The notes under the pieces: model-generated
Databases searched by the model: none
The model's input: only the letters and a program-made list of their open reading frames with translations
What the model was told of the DNA's origin: nothing
Shown here: positions 12,450-20,205 of the stretch, piece by piece
Layout of the letters: each line of letters begins with the position of its first letter
Position numbering within the stretch: position 1 is the stretch's first letter
Position numbers and translations under genes: made by a program
Assembly: GCA_028819835.1 (NCBI GenBank)
Contig: JAPPKR010000046.1
Coordinates: 1-20,205, forward strand
Direction: 5' to 3'
DNA from: a bacterium
GTDB taxonomy: Bacteria; Actinomycetota; Acidimicrobiia; UBA5794; ZC4RG35
DNA: 20,205 bases

Positions 12450-14363
12450 GTGACTATCACAGAGCGTTACTCCGCGAAGGACATCGTCGTCCTAGAGGGC
12501 CTGGAAGCGGTACGGCGCCGGCCCAGCATGTACATCGGATCGACCGGTCCGAGAGGGCTTCACCACCTGGTATGGGAGGTGGTGGACAACGCCATCGACG
12601 AGGCGATGGCCGGACATTGCACGTTGATCGACGTGACCCTGCAGAAGGATGGATCGGTACGGGTCTCCGACAACGGAAGAGGTATCCCGGTGGGCCTCCA
12701 CACCCAGACGAGGATGTCGGCTCTCACCACCGTGCTCACCGTGCTGCACGCCGGGGGCAAATTCGAGAAGGGGTCCTATCAAGTGTCCGGCGGCCTCCAC
12801 GGGGTGGGCGTGTCGGTGGTCAACGCCCTCTCGGAGCGCTTGGACGCCGAGGTTCGCAGGGAGGGCCGGATATGGACCCAGACCTTTGAGAAAGGCTTGC
12901 CGATGGGGAAGGTCGAGAAGGGCCGGCGGGTGGCCCGGACGGGTACCACCATCACCTTTCTCCCCGACACCGAGATCTTCCAGGAGATACGTACCTTCTC
13001 CCGGGCCACCGTGGCCTCCCGGCTGCGGGAATTGGCTTACCTGAACCGCAACCTACAGATCAGGTTGACCGATGCCAGGGAGGCCCCGGCCCACACCGAG
13101 ACCTTCCGGTACAAAGGAGGGATTCGTGATTTCGTTGCTCATCTGAATAGGAAGAACGACGTTGTGAACGCCCGTCAGATAGTGGTGGAGGATCAGGACG
13201 AGGATGCCGAGATGGAGGTGGCCCTGCAGTGGACCACCGCCTACCAGGAGAACGTGCTCTCATTCGTAAACAACATCAGGACCGCCGAGGGGGGGACCCA
13301 CGAGGAGGGATTCCGCCGCGCCCTGACCAAGGTCGCCAATGAATTCGGCCGGGCCAAGAACCTCATCAAGGAGAAGGAGTCCAACCTGACCGGAGAGGAC
13401 GCCCGGGAAGGGTTGACCGCGGTGCTGTCGGTGAGGGTGAAGAACCCTCAGTTCGAGGGCCAGACCAAGACCAAACTGGGTAACACCGAGATCCGGTCCT
13501 ATGTGGAGAAGGCTCTCAACAAGGCCCTCCCGGAGTGGTTGGAGAAGCACTCACCGGAGGCCCGGGCCATCATAACCAAGGCGCTAGGGGCGGCCAAGGC
13601 TCGGGAAGCGGCCCGCAAGGCCCGAGAGCTGACCCGGCGCAAGTCACTCCTCGAATCGACCAGCCTGCCCGGGAAGCTGGTGGACTGCTCCAGCCGGGAT
13701 CCCTCCGAGAGCGAGTTGTTCATAGTGGAGGGAAACTCGGCGGCCGGACCGGCGAAGCAGGCCCGCGACTCGCGGGTTCAGGCCATCCTGCCCATCCGGG
13801 GGAAGATTCTCAACGTGGAGAGAGCCCGGTTGGGGAAAGCGCTGATGAACAAGGAAGTGCGGTCGATCATCACCGCGGTGGGGACCGGAATCGGAGAGGA
13901 ATTCGACATCGAGAAGTGCCGCTACCACAAGATCGTCCTGCTCACTGACGCCGACGTGGACGGCTCCCATATCCGCACCCTGCTGCTCACTCTTTTCTTC
14001 CGCAACATGCGGGGACTGCTGGAAACCGGTTACATCTACATCGCCCAGCCTCCCCTCTACCGGGTCAAGCGGGGGGCCAAGGTGATCTACCTGAAGAACG
14101 ATGCGGAGTTGGAGGCCATGCGGCGCAAGCACCCCAGGATCAACCCCACCCGCTTCAAGGGGCTGGGAGAGATGAATCCCGATGAGTTGTGGGACACCAC
14201 CATGAACCCCAAGACCCGAACCCTCCTGCGGGTGCAGACCAACAACCTGGCCGCGGTGATGGAGGAAAACGAACTGTTCCGGACTCTGATGGGCGATGAC
14301 GTCCCCGCCCGGCGAGAGTACATCAGGACCCACGCCTCCGACATCCGCTTTCTCGACGTATGA
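12450..14363 (+). CDS. gyrB: DNA gyrase subunit B
   Basis: GyrB is the ATPase subunit of gyrase, which introduces negative supercoils. I took GTG 12450, giving MTITERYSAKDIVVLEGLEAVR and 637 residues. The frame is open to GTG 12372, but those 26 residues do not look like GyrB. The GHKL ATPase shows EVVDNAIDEAMAG (43-55), DNGRGIPVG (74-82) and GGLHGVGVSVVNALS (114-128). The transducer segment has QTKTKLGN. The TOPRIM part has EGNSAAG (427-433) and TDADVDGSHIR with the metal-binding acidic cluster (about 499-509). RFKGLGEMNPDELWDTTMNP is near the end. Asn replaces Asp in EGDSAGG, and PIRGK replaces PLKGK. The stop overlaps gyrA (ATGA). Confidence 0.97.
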   Translation: MTITERYSAKDIVVLEGLEAVRRRPSMYIGSTGPRGLHHLVWEVVDNAIDEAMAGHCTLIDVTLQKDGSVRVSDNGRGIPVGLHTQTRMSALTTVLTVLHAGGKFEKGSYQVSGGLHGVGVSVVNALSERLDAEVRREGRIWTQTFEKGLPMGKVEKGRRVARTGTTITFLPDTEIFQEIRTFSRATVASRLRELAYLNRNLQIRLTDAREAPAHTETFRYKGGIRDFVAHLNRKNDVVNARQIVVEDQDEDAEMEVALQWTTAYQENVLSFVNNIRTAEGGTHEEGFRRALTKVANEFGRAKNLIKEKESNLTGEDAREGLTAVLSVRVKNPQFEGQTKTKLGNTEIRSYVEKALNKALPEWLEKHSPEARAIITKALGAAKAREAARKARELTRRKSLLESTSLPGKLVDCSSRDPSESELFIVEGNSAAGPAKQARDSRVQAILPIRGKILNVERARLGKALMNKEVRSIITAVGTGIGEEFDIEKCRYHKIVLLTDADVDGSHIRTLLLTLFFRNMRGLLETGYIYIAQPPLYRVKRGAKVIYLKNDAELEAMRRKHPRINPTRFKGLGEMNPDELWDTTMNPKTRTLLRVQTNNLAAVMEENELFRTLMGDDVPARREYIRTHASDIRFLDV

Positions 14364-16813
14364 CCGAGGAGACGCCTCCCCTGAATCCCACTCTCTACAT
14401 GGGTCCTGAGATCGGCCTGACCGAGGAGATGTCGCAGTCCTTCATGGACTACGCCATGTCGGTGATCATTTCCCGGGCATTGCCCGACGTGCGGGACGGA
14501 CTGAAGCCGGTGCAACGCAGGATCATCTACTCCATGAACCAGGCCAACCTGGCGCCGAATGGCCGGCACCGCAAGTGCGCCACGGTGGTGGGAGACGTCA
14601 TGGCCCGATTCCATCCCCACGGCGACCAGGCGATCTATGACGCCCTGGTCCGTCTGGGCCAGGACTTCAGCCTCGGCCACCCCTTGGTGGACCCGCAGGG
14701 AAACTTCGGCAGCGTCGAGGACCCGCCGGGCCAGATGCGCTACACCGAGTGCCGGCTGTCGGAGATCGCCATGTCGATGCTGGAGGGCATCGACGAGGAC
14801 ACGGTGGACTTCGTGGAGAACTACGACGGGGAACATCGCGAGCCGGTGGTGCTCCCCTCGCGCTACCCCAATCTGCTGGTGAACGGGGCCCAGGGAATCG
14901 CGGTGGGGATGGCCACCAACATCCCTCCCCACAATCTGGGCGAGGTGATAGACGCCTGCATTTATCTGTTGGACAATCCGGATTGTCCGCCTGACGACCT
15001 TCTGAAGTACGTCAGGGGGCCGGACTTCCCTTCCGGGGGAGAGATCGTGGCCGACGACGCCGTGAAGCAGGCTCTGATCACCGGACGGGGTTCGGTCAAG
15101 GTGAGAGCGGTTGCCGAGCCCACCGAGATCCGGCCGGGGCGCACGGCGATAGTGGTAACCGAGCTTCCATACCAGGTCTCCCAGGACCGAGTGTTGAAGA
15201 AGATCGCCGACCTGGTTAACCAGAAGGAGATAACGGGGATCGCCGATCTCCGCAACGAGTCCTCGTCGCGGGTAGGCACACGGCTGGTCATCGAGTTGAA
15301 GAGGGGCGCCGTCCCCGAGGTGATCCAGAACCAGCTCTACAAGCGGACCCAACTCCAGAGCAACTTCGGGGTGAACATGGTGGCGCTGGTGGACGGCGTT
15401 CCCCGCACCATGGGCATCGCGGAGGCCCTCGGTCACTATCTCGACCAGCAGATGGAGGTGGTGGAACGGAGGACCCGGTTCCGGCTCGAAAAGGCCTCGG
15501 CTCGCGCCCACATCCTGGAGGGCCTTTGCATCGCGGTGGACAATATCACCGAGGTAATAGCGGTGATTCGCTCCTCGGCAAACACCCCCGAGGCGCGTTC
15601 TCGCCTGGCAGACCGGTTCGAACTCTCCGAGATCCAGGCCAACGCCATCCTGGAGATGCCGCTCAGGCGCCTCACGGCCCTCGAGTCCGAGAAGCTGGCC
15701 GCAGAGCTCGCCCGGCTTTTGGAGGTGATAGCCGACCTGGAGGACATCCTGGCCAAGCCTCCCCGCCGATGGGCCATCATCCGCGACACCCTCAAGGAGG
15801 TCCGACAGAAACATGCCGTGACCCGCCGCAGCAGGCTGATAGGTGAACTGGGCGAGATGTCGATTGAGGACCTGATTGCCGACGAGGAGTTGATCGTCAC
15901 CGTCTCTCGGAGCGGATACGTGAAGTCCGTGAATGCCAAGTCCTATCGCACCCAGGGGCGGGGCGGTCGGGGCGTGAAAGCCGCCGGGCTGGCCGAGGAC
16001 GATGTTGTCTCGCACCTGGTGCACACGACTGCCCACTCCTACTTGCTGTTTTTCACCAACCGGGGAGTGGTTCACCGGTTGCGAGCCCACGAGATACCCC
16101 GCCAATCACGAACCGGTAAGGGGGTGCTGGCCCATGCCGTGCTGCCCATCGAGCCGGAGGAGCGGATCGAAGCGATCATCGACACCCGCGACTATGAGAC
16201 GGTCAAATACCTGGTGATGGTCACCCGCCAGGGGATGGTGAAGAAAACCGAGCTCAAGGCCTATGAATCCCAGTACAAGACCCTTCGGGCCATCAACCTC
16301 TCGCCAGGGGACGAATTGGTGGCGGTGCGTAGCACCAACGGGGATAACGACTTGTTGCTGTTCACCGAGAAGGGGCAGGGCCTCCGCTTTCACGAAAGCG
16401 GCATTCGTGCACTGGGAAGAGCCACCCGCGGAGTAATAGGGATCCGTTTGCTGGAGAATGACCGCGTGGTGGGGGCCTGCTCGGACATGGAGGGCGACGA
16501 GGTGCTGCTGGTCACTTCCAAGGGGTTCGCCAAGCGCACCAAGATGAGCCTGTTTCCGCTGCGCAACAGAAGAGGACAAGGTGTTATCGCCATCAAGCTG
16601 TCCAGGGCAAGAGGGGTGCTGGTGGGCGCCCGGGCGGTGGGTCCCGAGACAGAGGTGATGCTTATCTCCTCGCGGGGAATCGCCATCCGCACCGAGGTTT
16701 CCTCGGTGAGCACTCAGGGTCGTTACGCCACGGGGGTGAAGGCGATGCAGGTGGGAGAGGACGAGACCCTGTCGGCGTTCGAGATCGTTCCCACCGAGAA
16801 CGGGGACGGCTGA
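14360..16813 (+). CDS. gyrA: DNA gyrase subunit A
   Basis: GyrA is the DNA-cleaving and DNA-wrapping subunit of gyrase. The 817-residue product begins at an ATG overlapping the gyrB stop. The winged-helix breakage domain has [18 protein letters not shown] (about 38-55) and [18 protein letters not shown] (82-99). The catalytic tyrosine is Y128 in QMRYTECRL. The C-terminal beta-pinwheel contains the GyrA box as QGRGGRG (about 533-539), which marks it as gyrase rather than topoisomerase IV. At the quinolone-contact position (S83 in E. coli, A90 in M. tuberculosis) the residue is Gln (Q90), while the neighbouring acidic D94 is kept. Length and domain order are complete. Confidence 0.97.
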   Translation: MTEETPPLNPTLYMGPEIGLTEEMSQSFMDYAMSVIISRALPDVRDGLKPVQRRIIYSMNQANLAPNGRHRKCATVVGDVMARFHPHGDQAIYDALVRLGQDFSLGHPLVDPQGNFGSVEDPPGQMRYTECRLSEIAMSMLEGIDEDTVDFVENYDGEHREPVVLPSRYPNLLVNGAQGIAVGMATNIPPHNLGEVIDACIYLLDNPDCPPDDLLKYVRGPDFPSGGEIVADDAVKQALITGRGSVKVRAVAEPTEIRPGRTAIVVTELPYQVSQDRVLKKIADLVNQKEITGIADLRNESSSRVGTRLVIELKRGAVPEVIQNQLYKRTQLQSNFGVNMVALVDGVPRTMGIAEALGHYLDQQMEVVERRTRFRLEKASARAHILEGLCIAVDNITEVIAVIRSSANTPEARSRLADRFELSEIQANAILEMPLRRLTALESEKLAAELARLLEVIADLEDILAKPPRRWAIIRDTLKEVRQKHAVTRRSRLIGELGEMSIEDLIADEELIVTVSRSGYVKSVNAKSYRTQGRGGRGVKAAGLAEDDVVSHLVHTTAHSYLLFFTNRGVVHRLRAHEIPRQSRTGKGVLAHAVLPIEPEERIEAIIDTRDYETVKYLVMVTRQGMVKKTELKAYESQYKTLRAINLSPGDELVAVRSTNGDNDLLLFTEKGQGLRFHESGIRALGRATRGVIGIRLLENDRVVGACSDMEGDEVLLVTSKGFAKRTKMSLFPLRNRRGQGVIAIKLSRARGVLVGARAVGPETEVMLISSRGIAIRTEVSSVSTQGRYATGVKAMQVGEDETLSAFEIVPTENGDG

Positions 16814-16854
16814 CCGGGCGGCGGCGGTAACAGCGGCGCACCGGTAGTCTCTAG

Positions 16855-17361
16855 ATGGTGTTGGACGCGCAGCCCACCCACTCGGTTCACCGGGTCCGGA
16901 GGATCATCCGTCGGGTGGATCCGTGGACGGTGCTAAAGGTTTCTTTCATCGTCTACCTGGTGGCGGCCTTCGGGTTCATGCTGGCTTCGGTGATGTTCTG
17001 GGAGGTTGTTGAGAGATCGGGCATTCCCCAGAAGATCACCGACTTCCTGATCCAGATCACCCTGCTGGATGAGGGCGAGGCGCCGTTCTCGAACACCGAG
17101 CAGTTCATCCGCCTCTCGGCGATTCTGGCAGTGGCATGGGCGGTGCTGTCCAGCGGGCTTACCACCCTCGGGGCCATCATGTACAACCTGGTGGCCGACG
17201 TGGTGGGGGGAGTGGAGGTGGTGCTGCTGGAGGAGAACGTGGTCCCGGTGCTGGTAGCCGCCCCTCCCTCCGAAGCGGTCCGGGTCGAGCCGTTCTCCTC
17301 TACCGAGCAATCCGGTCCCGCCGGCCCCGATCAGCCCACCATGCTGGTGGAGTCGGAGTAA
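16855..17361 (+). CDS. DUF3566 transmembrane protein
   Basis: A 168-residue membrane protein of the actinobacterial DUF3566 family, conventionally found just after gyrA. The family block VRRIIRRVDPWTVLKVSFIVYLVAA is followed by a first TM (about 29-50). A middle segment and a second TM (about 87-108, LSAILAVAWAVLSSGLTTLGAIMYNLVADVVGG) come next. The last 50 residues are a Pro/Glu/Ser-rich tail without recognisable domain. Function is unknown in the family. The start has no clear ribosome-binding site; a TAGTCT (16845-16850) just upstream might be a -10 for a near-leaderless transcript, but this is weak. It ends against a convergent exporter gene. Confidence 0.82.
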   Translation: MVLDAQPTHSVHRVRRIIRRVDPWTVLKVSFIVYLVAAFGFMLASVMFWEVVERSGIPQKITDFLIQITLLDEGEAPFSNTEQFIRLSAILAVAWAVLSSGLTTLGAIMYNLVADVVGGVEVVLLEENVVPVLVAAPPSEAVRVEPFSSTEQSGPAGPDQPTMLVESE

Positions 17362-17367
17362 CTCCAC
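17347..17367. terminator. Possible hairpin between convergent genes
   Basis: GTGGAGT (17347-17353) pairs with ACTCCAC (17361-17367) across a 7-nt loop, spanning the DUF3566 stop. A second weak GGGG/CCCC hairpin (17380-17394) follows. Neither has a convincing T-run, so intrinsic termination is only possible. Confidence 0.25.
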
Positions 17368-17412
17368 GCCTGATGGGGTGGGGCTTATTTCCCCTAGCCC
17401 GGCGGGGCAGCC

Positions 17413-18876
17413 TCAAAGGAGGCCGCTGGTGTCCTCCACGTCTTCCTCTCTCATCAGCATGGCCGGCAGGATGGCCAGAAGGGAAAGGAATCCCGTGATC
17501 ATGAAGAGATTCTGGAACACGGTGACGCCCGCTCCTATCAAAACGGCCTCGGTCTCCTCGAAGGTCGGTCCAAGGGCCACGTCGCCGGTGAGACTGTAAA
17601 AGCGTTCTATGCCCCAGGCGGACAGGGCCGCCAGCCCCAGCGCCATCCCCACCATTCGCGACGCCGTGACCAACGAGGCGGCCGCGCCCCAATAGTGGCT
17701 CGGGGCCGCGCTCAGGGCGCTGACCCCGATGGGCGGGATGACCAACCCGAAGCCGAAACCCGCCATGACCAGGGGCATTGTCAGCCGGAGTTCTTCCACC
17801 TGGGCCTCCCAGCCACTCATGATCAACAAGCCCGCTCCCATGAACGCCAGGCCGACGATGCACACCGATCTCACTCCGGCCCACCGCAGGATGTACCCTC
17901 CCACCACCGCACCCACGGGAATGGCTGCCGTCAGACGCAGCAATTGGAGGACGCTGTCCAAGGCTCCTTTCTCCATGACGGTGGCCGCCATTAGCGGCAC
18001 TGCCACCAGGGCGATGATCAGGGCCACCCCTACCAGGAACTGGGTGGTGTTGGAGGAGAGGAACGCCCTGGACCTGTACAGGAAGGGCGCCAGCAGAGGC
18101 TGGACGGACCGTTTCTCCACCAATACCAATGCGACCACCAGGAGCGCTCCCACGGCTACCAGGAGATACGGGACTACGGACTCTCCCGAGAAGATGGCGC
18201 GCTGGGACAGCCCGGCGGTTAGGAAGATCAGGGACGCCCCGAGCACAAGCGCCCCGAAGTAGTCCATCTTGGCGGCGGGATTGGGACGATTCGGCAAGAT
18301 GGCCATGATCCCGATGAGAATGAAGCTCTGGGGTATGTCCAGCCAGAATATCCACCGCCAGCCGAGCAACTCGATGATGGCTCCTCCGTAGAGGGGACCC
18401 AACACCGATCCGGCTTCGGCGGCCGCGGCCACCAGTCCTATGGCAACCCCTCTTCTCTGCGGCGACACCGCGGCCACGGCCATCGCCAGACCTATGGGCA
18501 CGGTGGCGCCTCCCCCGACGGCCTGGATCACCCTGGCCGAGACAATCCATTCGAAGTTCGGCGCCAGCGCCACGAACAACGACCCTATTGAGAACAGGAC
18601 AAGGGCCGCCTGAAACATCTTTATCCGGCCGTGGACATCGGACAGGCGCCCGCCCAGCGGCATGGCCACCGTGTAGGCGACCAGGTACGCGGTTACGATC
18701 CACGACGCCCTGTCCAGGTCGGTGAGGGGGATCTCCAAGTCCACCATGACGCCTGGCAAGGCGGCCACCACAACAGTCTGATCCAGGGCGGTCGAAAACA
18801 CCCCCAGGCAGATGATCGCCAGTACACCCGACTCGGAGGATGCGATGGATGTGAAGCGCTGCCTAACGCCCTTCAC
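17413..18876 (-). CDS. MFS exporter, DHA2 (14-TM, EmrB/QacA) family, P55-like
   Basis: A 487-residue major-facilitator drug/lipid exporter. About 14 hydrophobic segments can be counted, including the two extra central ones (about 207-225 and 236-253) that define DHA2. TM1 has LDQTVVVAALP (31-41) with the family Asp at 32. Motif A is GGRLSDVHGRIKMF (75-88). Motif C-like AGSVLGPLYGGAIIELLGWRWIF spans 155-177 on TM5-6. It starts at GTG overlapping the stop of the upstream LprG-like lipoprotein gene (GTGA). This arrangement matches mycobacterial lprG-Rv1410c (P55), where the pair moves lipids such as triacylglycerols to the outer envelope. The exporter family is certain; substrate and P55 equivalence are inferred from the pairing. 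Confidence 0.92.
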   Translation of the reverse strand: MKGVRQRFTSIASSESGVLAIICLGVFSTALDQTVVVAALPGVMVDLEIPLTDLDRASWIVTAYLVAYTVAMPLGGRLSDVHGRIKMFQAALVLFSIGSLFVALAPNFEWIVSARVIQAVGGGATVPIGLAMAVAAVSPQRRGVAIGLVAAAAEAGSVLGPLYGGAIIELLGWRWIFWLDIPQSFILIGIMAILPNRPNPAAKMDYFGALVLGASLIFLTAGLSQRAIFSGESVVPYLLVAVGALLVVALVLVEKRSVQPLLAPFLYRSRAFLSSNTTQFLVGVALIIALVAVPLMAATVMEKGALDSVLQLLRLTAAIPVGAVVGGYILRWAGVRSVCIVGLAFMGAGLLIMSGWEAQVEELRLTMPLVMAGFGFGLVIPPIGVSALSAAPSHYWGAAASLVTASRMVGMALGLAALSAWGIERFYSLTGDVALGPTFEETEAVLIGAGVTVFQNLFMITGFLSLLAILPAMLMREEDVEDTSGLL

Positions 18877-19616
18877 TGCCCGGATCCGAGGTCCGGGAGT
18901 TGGATGTCGACGGCAACGTCGATGCCTTCGATGACCAGGAGACGGACGGTTTCGGGTGCGTCGTCGTTATAGATCTGCCCGGCGATCCGTATTTGTTTCA
19001 AGGCGTGGTCGGTTTCGTCGATCCACAGATTCAGGCTCACCGCATGGCCAGGGTCAACGGACGAGATGAGGTCCGACAACTGCTCGGATGACAGGGTTCC
19101 GTCAACGCGAATCGTCTGGGCGCCGTCCAGAGACTCCTTACCGGCGACAACCGCTCCGTCCTTGATGGTGTTGAGCAGATCGCGCAGAGTGAAACCCAAG
19201 CCCGCGAAATTGAAGGGCACCTGGTCCACGGGGAGAGGGTTCCACGGTGCGTCGGCGGAGAGCTTGATGTACGCCTCCTCTCCGACCGCCATCATCTCTA
19301 TCTCCACGAACCCGAATCCCGGAGCCTCCACGTCCACCACCATCCTGAAGCTGTCGGGCGCCTCCGTCTCGGTCTCCATCCTCTTGAAGGTGGTCCCGAA
19401 GAATTTGGCGCCGGACTCCAGTTCGTCGACCATGCTGAACTTTGCTGTCGACATGCCGGCCATCACCTCTCCGGCACCGGTGAGCAGGGCGTCCAAATCG
19501 ACGTCTGGCGCGGGTTCGGGCTCAGGCTCCGTTCCGCAGGCAGCCATCAAAAACAGTAGAGCCAGCGTCGAAATGGTGATCGACAACCCACGGCAAAGTG
19601 ACTTGGACAGGTTCAT
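18873..19616 (-). CDS. LppX/LprA/LprG-family lipoprotein
   Basis: A 247-residue exported lipoprotein. From ATG 19616 it has a basic n-region, a hydrophobic stretch (about 12-24) and the lipobox MAAC with lipidated Cys27. A short PEPEPEP linker precedes a soluble domain. That domain resembles the LprG fold family: repeated amphipathic strands, a conserved-looking VVAGKESLDGAQTIRVDGTLS segment, LWIDETDHALKQIRIAG, and a strand-rich end. Family members bind acylated lipids in a large cavity. It is coupled by GTGA to the DHA2 exporter, as lprG is to P55. The start is uncertain: the GGAG touches the ATG with no spacing. An in-frame GTG at 19730 falls exactly where a transcript from TACACT (19742-19737) would begin, so a longer, leaderless form is possible. 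Confidence 0.82.
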   Translation of the reverse strand: MNLSKSLCRGLSITISTLALLFLMAACGTEPEPEPAPDVDLDALLTGAGEVMAGMSTAKFSMVDELESGAKFFGTTFKRMETETEAPDSFRMVVDVEAPGFGFVEIEMMAVGEEAYIKLSADAPWNPLPVDQVPFNFAGLGFTLRDLLNTIKDGAVVAGKESLDGAQTIRVDGTLSSEQLSDLISSVDPGHAVSLNLWIDETDHALKQIRIAGQIYNDDAPETVRLLVIEGIDVAVDIQLPDLGSGQ

Positions 19617-19736
19617 CTCCTTGACTCGACCATCCGGCCGCCATGCGGCTGTCTCACGTGGGTGGGGCCTGGTGCGTGCCTGTAACGTCACACCCGTTGG
19701 CCGTGGCGCCAAAGGCCTGTTCCTGAGCACATCTCC

Positions 19737-19743
19737 AGTGTAA
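19737..19743 (-). promoter_or_regulatory. Possible -10 for the lipoprotein-exporter operon
   Basis: TTACACT on the - strand contains the hexamer TACACT. The predicted first transcribed base is about 19730, which is the first base of an in-frame GTG. No good -35 is seen. The rest of the stretch between the lipoprotein start and the tRNA (19617-19910) holds only weak structures, such as a 5-bp stem at 19764-19777 and ACGTCGACGT at about 19874-19883. Confidence 0.3.
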
Positions 19744-19910
19744 CCTGCCCTTTGCCCGCCACCAGTGGCATCCCACTCCGAATATCACTTACCAACCTAG
19801 GGCCTTGTGGAATCCCAAACGGACCGGGCGCCCGCCGAGAAACCCGTATCGTCCCAATGCTGCCCTCGTGGGAACGTCGACGTCAAAACTCGGACAGGCC
19901 ACCGATGCGG

Positions 19911-19985
19911 TGGGCCCACCTGGATTTGAACCAGGGACCTCATCCTTATCAGGGATGCGCTCTAACCAACCTGAGCTATGAGCCC
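19911..19985 (-). tRNA. ileT: tRNA-Ile (anticodon GAU)
   Basis: Read on the - strand, a 75-nt cloverleaf folds fully. The acceptor stem GGGCTCA/TGGGCCC has one G-U pair, and the D arm is GCTC...GAGC. The anticodon stem CATCC/GGATG carries the loop CTGATAA, with anticodon GAT at 19950-19948. The T arm is CCTGG-TTCAAAT-CCAGG and the discriminator base is A. CCA is not encoded. A tRNA-Ile near gyrA is common in actinobacteria, though here it is on the opposite strand to gyrA. No tRNA-Ala follows within the window. Confidence 0.96.
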
Positions 19986-20084
19986 GGAAAAACTACATCC
20001 TAACCCTGTTGATTTCCGGCAGGGACCGGTTTTGGCCGACCCTCTTCCGGGTTGTCCATGAACCCTGGTTCTTCCCTGGCAGCA

Positions 20085-20114
20085 GTTGCAGGCCCCAAAG
20101 GGGCCGCCCGCAAC
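20085..20114. repeat. Strong GC-rich inverted repeat
   Basis: GGCCCC (20091-20096) and GGGGCC (20100-20105) flank AAA. An outer stem GTTGC (20085-20089) pairs with GCAAC (20110-20114), leaving an asymmetric internal loop. No T-run follows on either strand. It lies between the tRNA-Ile 5' end and the start of a + strand gene. It could be a leader hairpin for that gene or a terminator; the remainder of 19986-20167 shows nothing else I can name. Confidence 0.5.
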
Positions 20115-20167
20115 TATCGTTCGGAGGGACCGGTCCGGGATGGTAGGAACACAGGCGTAGAGTTGAG

Positions 20168-20205
20168 ATGATGAGGCAGGCAGGGGCGGTTGTGGTTGGC
20201 GCCGG
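20168..20205 (+). CDS. N-terminal start of a probable dinucleotide-binding oxidoreductase (partial)
   Basis: ATG at 20168 (or 20171) opens a frame, MMRQAGAVVVGA followed by GG of a likely Gly codon, running off the right edge. A short basic start followed by a hydrophobic strand and VVVGAG is typical of the Rossmann GxGxxG motif at the N-terminus of FAD- or NAD(P)-dependent enzymes. Only 12 full codons are visible and the ribosome-binding site is weak, so both the gene and its class are tentative. Confidence 0.4.
   Translation, partial: MMRQAGAVVVGA

Noticed and set aside
14087..16105. 672-codon open frame on the - strand opposite gyrA
   Set aside because: It lies antisense to unmistakable GyrA and the GyrB end, and its His/Leu/Gly/Val-rich translation has no domain. 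It is a GC-rich codon-position shadow.
17300..18703. 467-codon open frame on the - strand overlapping the exporter in another frame
   Set aside because: The Arg/Gly-rich translation shows no membrane pattern, while the alternative frame is a clear 14-TM MFS protein.
1..20205. CRISPR arrays, insertion sequences, phage or defence genes
   Set aside because: No spaced direct repeats, transposase motifs or terminal inverted repeats were seen; every long frame is a core gene or its shadow.

Overview
This window looks like the chromosomal replication-origin neighbourhood of a high-GC Actinomycetota bacterium, possibly a deep branch such as Acidimicrobiia. The class is inferred from gene content only. 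Pointers are a DciA (DUF721) gene between recF and gyrB, a DUF3566 membrane protein and a tRNA-Ile near gyrA, and an LprG-type lipoprotein coupled to a DHA2 exporter. Genes are tightly packed, and most operon junctions are 4-nt ATGA or GTGA overlaps.

Layout: (1) An unidentified partial gene ends at 188. It is followed by a promoter region with overlapping inverted repeats and two parS sites, then the + strand operon rsmG-parA-parB (367-2620). (2) On the - strand, converging on parB, lies rpmH-rnpA-yidD-yidC-jag (5076 down to 2667): ribosomal protein L34, RNase P protein and membrane-protein insertion genes. (3) On the + strand, cobT-cobS-cobU (5349-7782) encodes late cobalamin nucleotide-loop assembly and sits between rpmH and dnaA. 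(4) A gene-free, palindrome-rich 467-bp stretch precedes dnaA (8250-9602), which is followed by a dnaA-dnaN spacer that is my best oriC candidate. (5) On the + strand follow dnaN-recF-dciA, gyrB-gyrA and a DUF3566 gene. (6) On the - strand are an LprG-like lipoprotein and its MFS exporter, then a tRNA-Ile(GAU). A new + strand gene is just entered at the right edge.

The replication genes form a functional set: initiator (DnaA), clamp (DnaN), repair ATPase (RecF), helicase loader (DciA), gyrase, and the segregation system ParA/ParB/parS. In the stretches I hand-counted, the + strand is C-rich left of about 9.6 kb and G-rich right of it, which places the origin between dnaA and dnaN. The exception is cobTSU, which is neutral to G-rich and may be a later arrival.

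Points worth a second look: the rsmG-parAB block is reversed relative to the common order; cobTSU is inserted beside the origin; rnpA has no standard start codon unless read through rpmH; a proline-ending mini-ORF and C-runs lie just ahead of dnaA; both gyrase subunits carry residues associated with quinolone resistance; YidC lacks its conserved groove arginine; and there is a mycobacterium-like lprG-exporter pair. I saw no CRISPR array, insertion sequence, rRNA or phage gene. The window is a core region with an unusual arrangement; I do not see evidence for a wholly new system.
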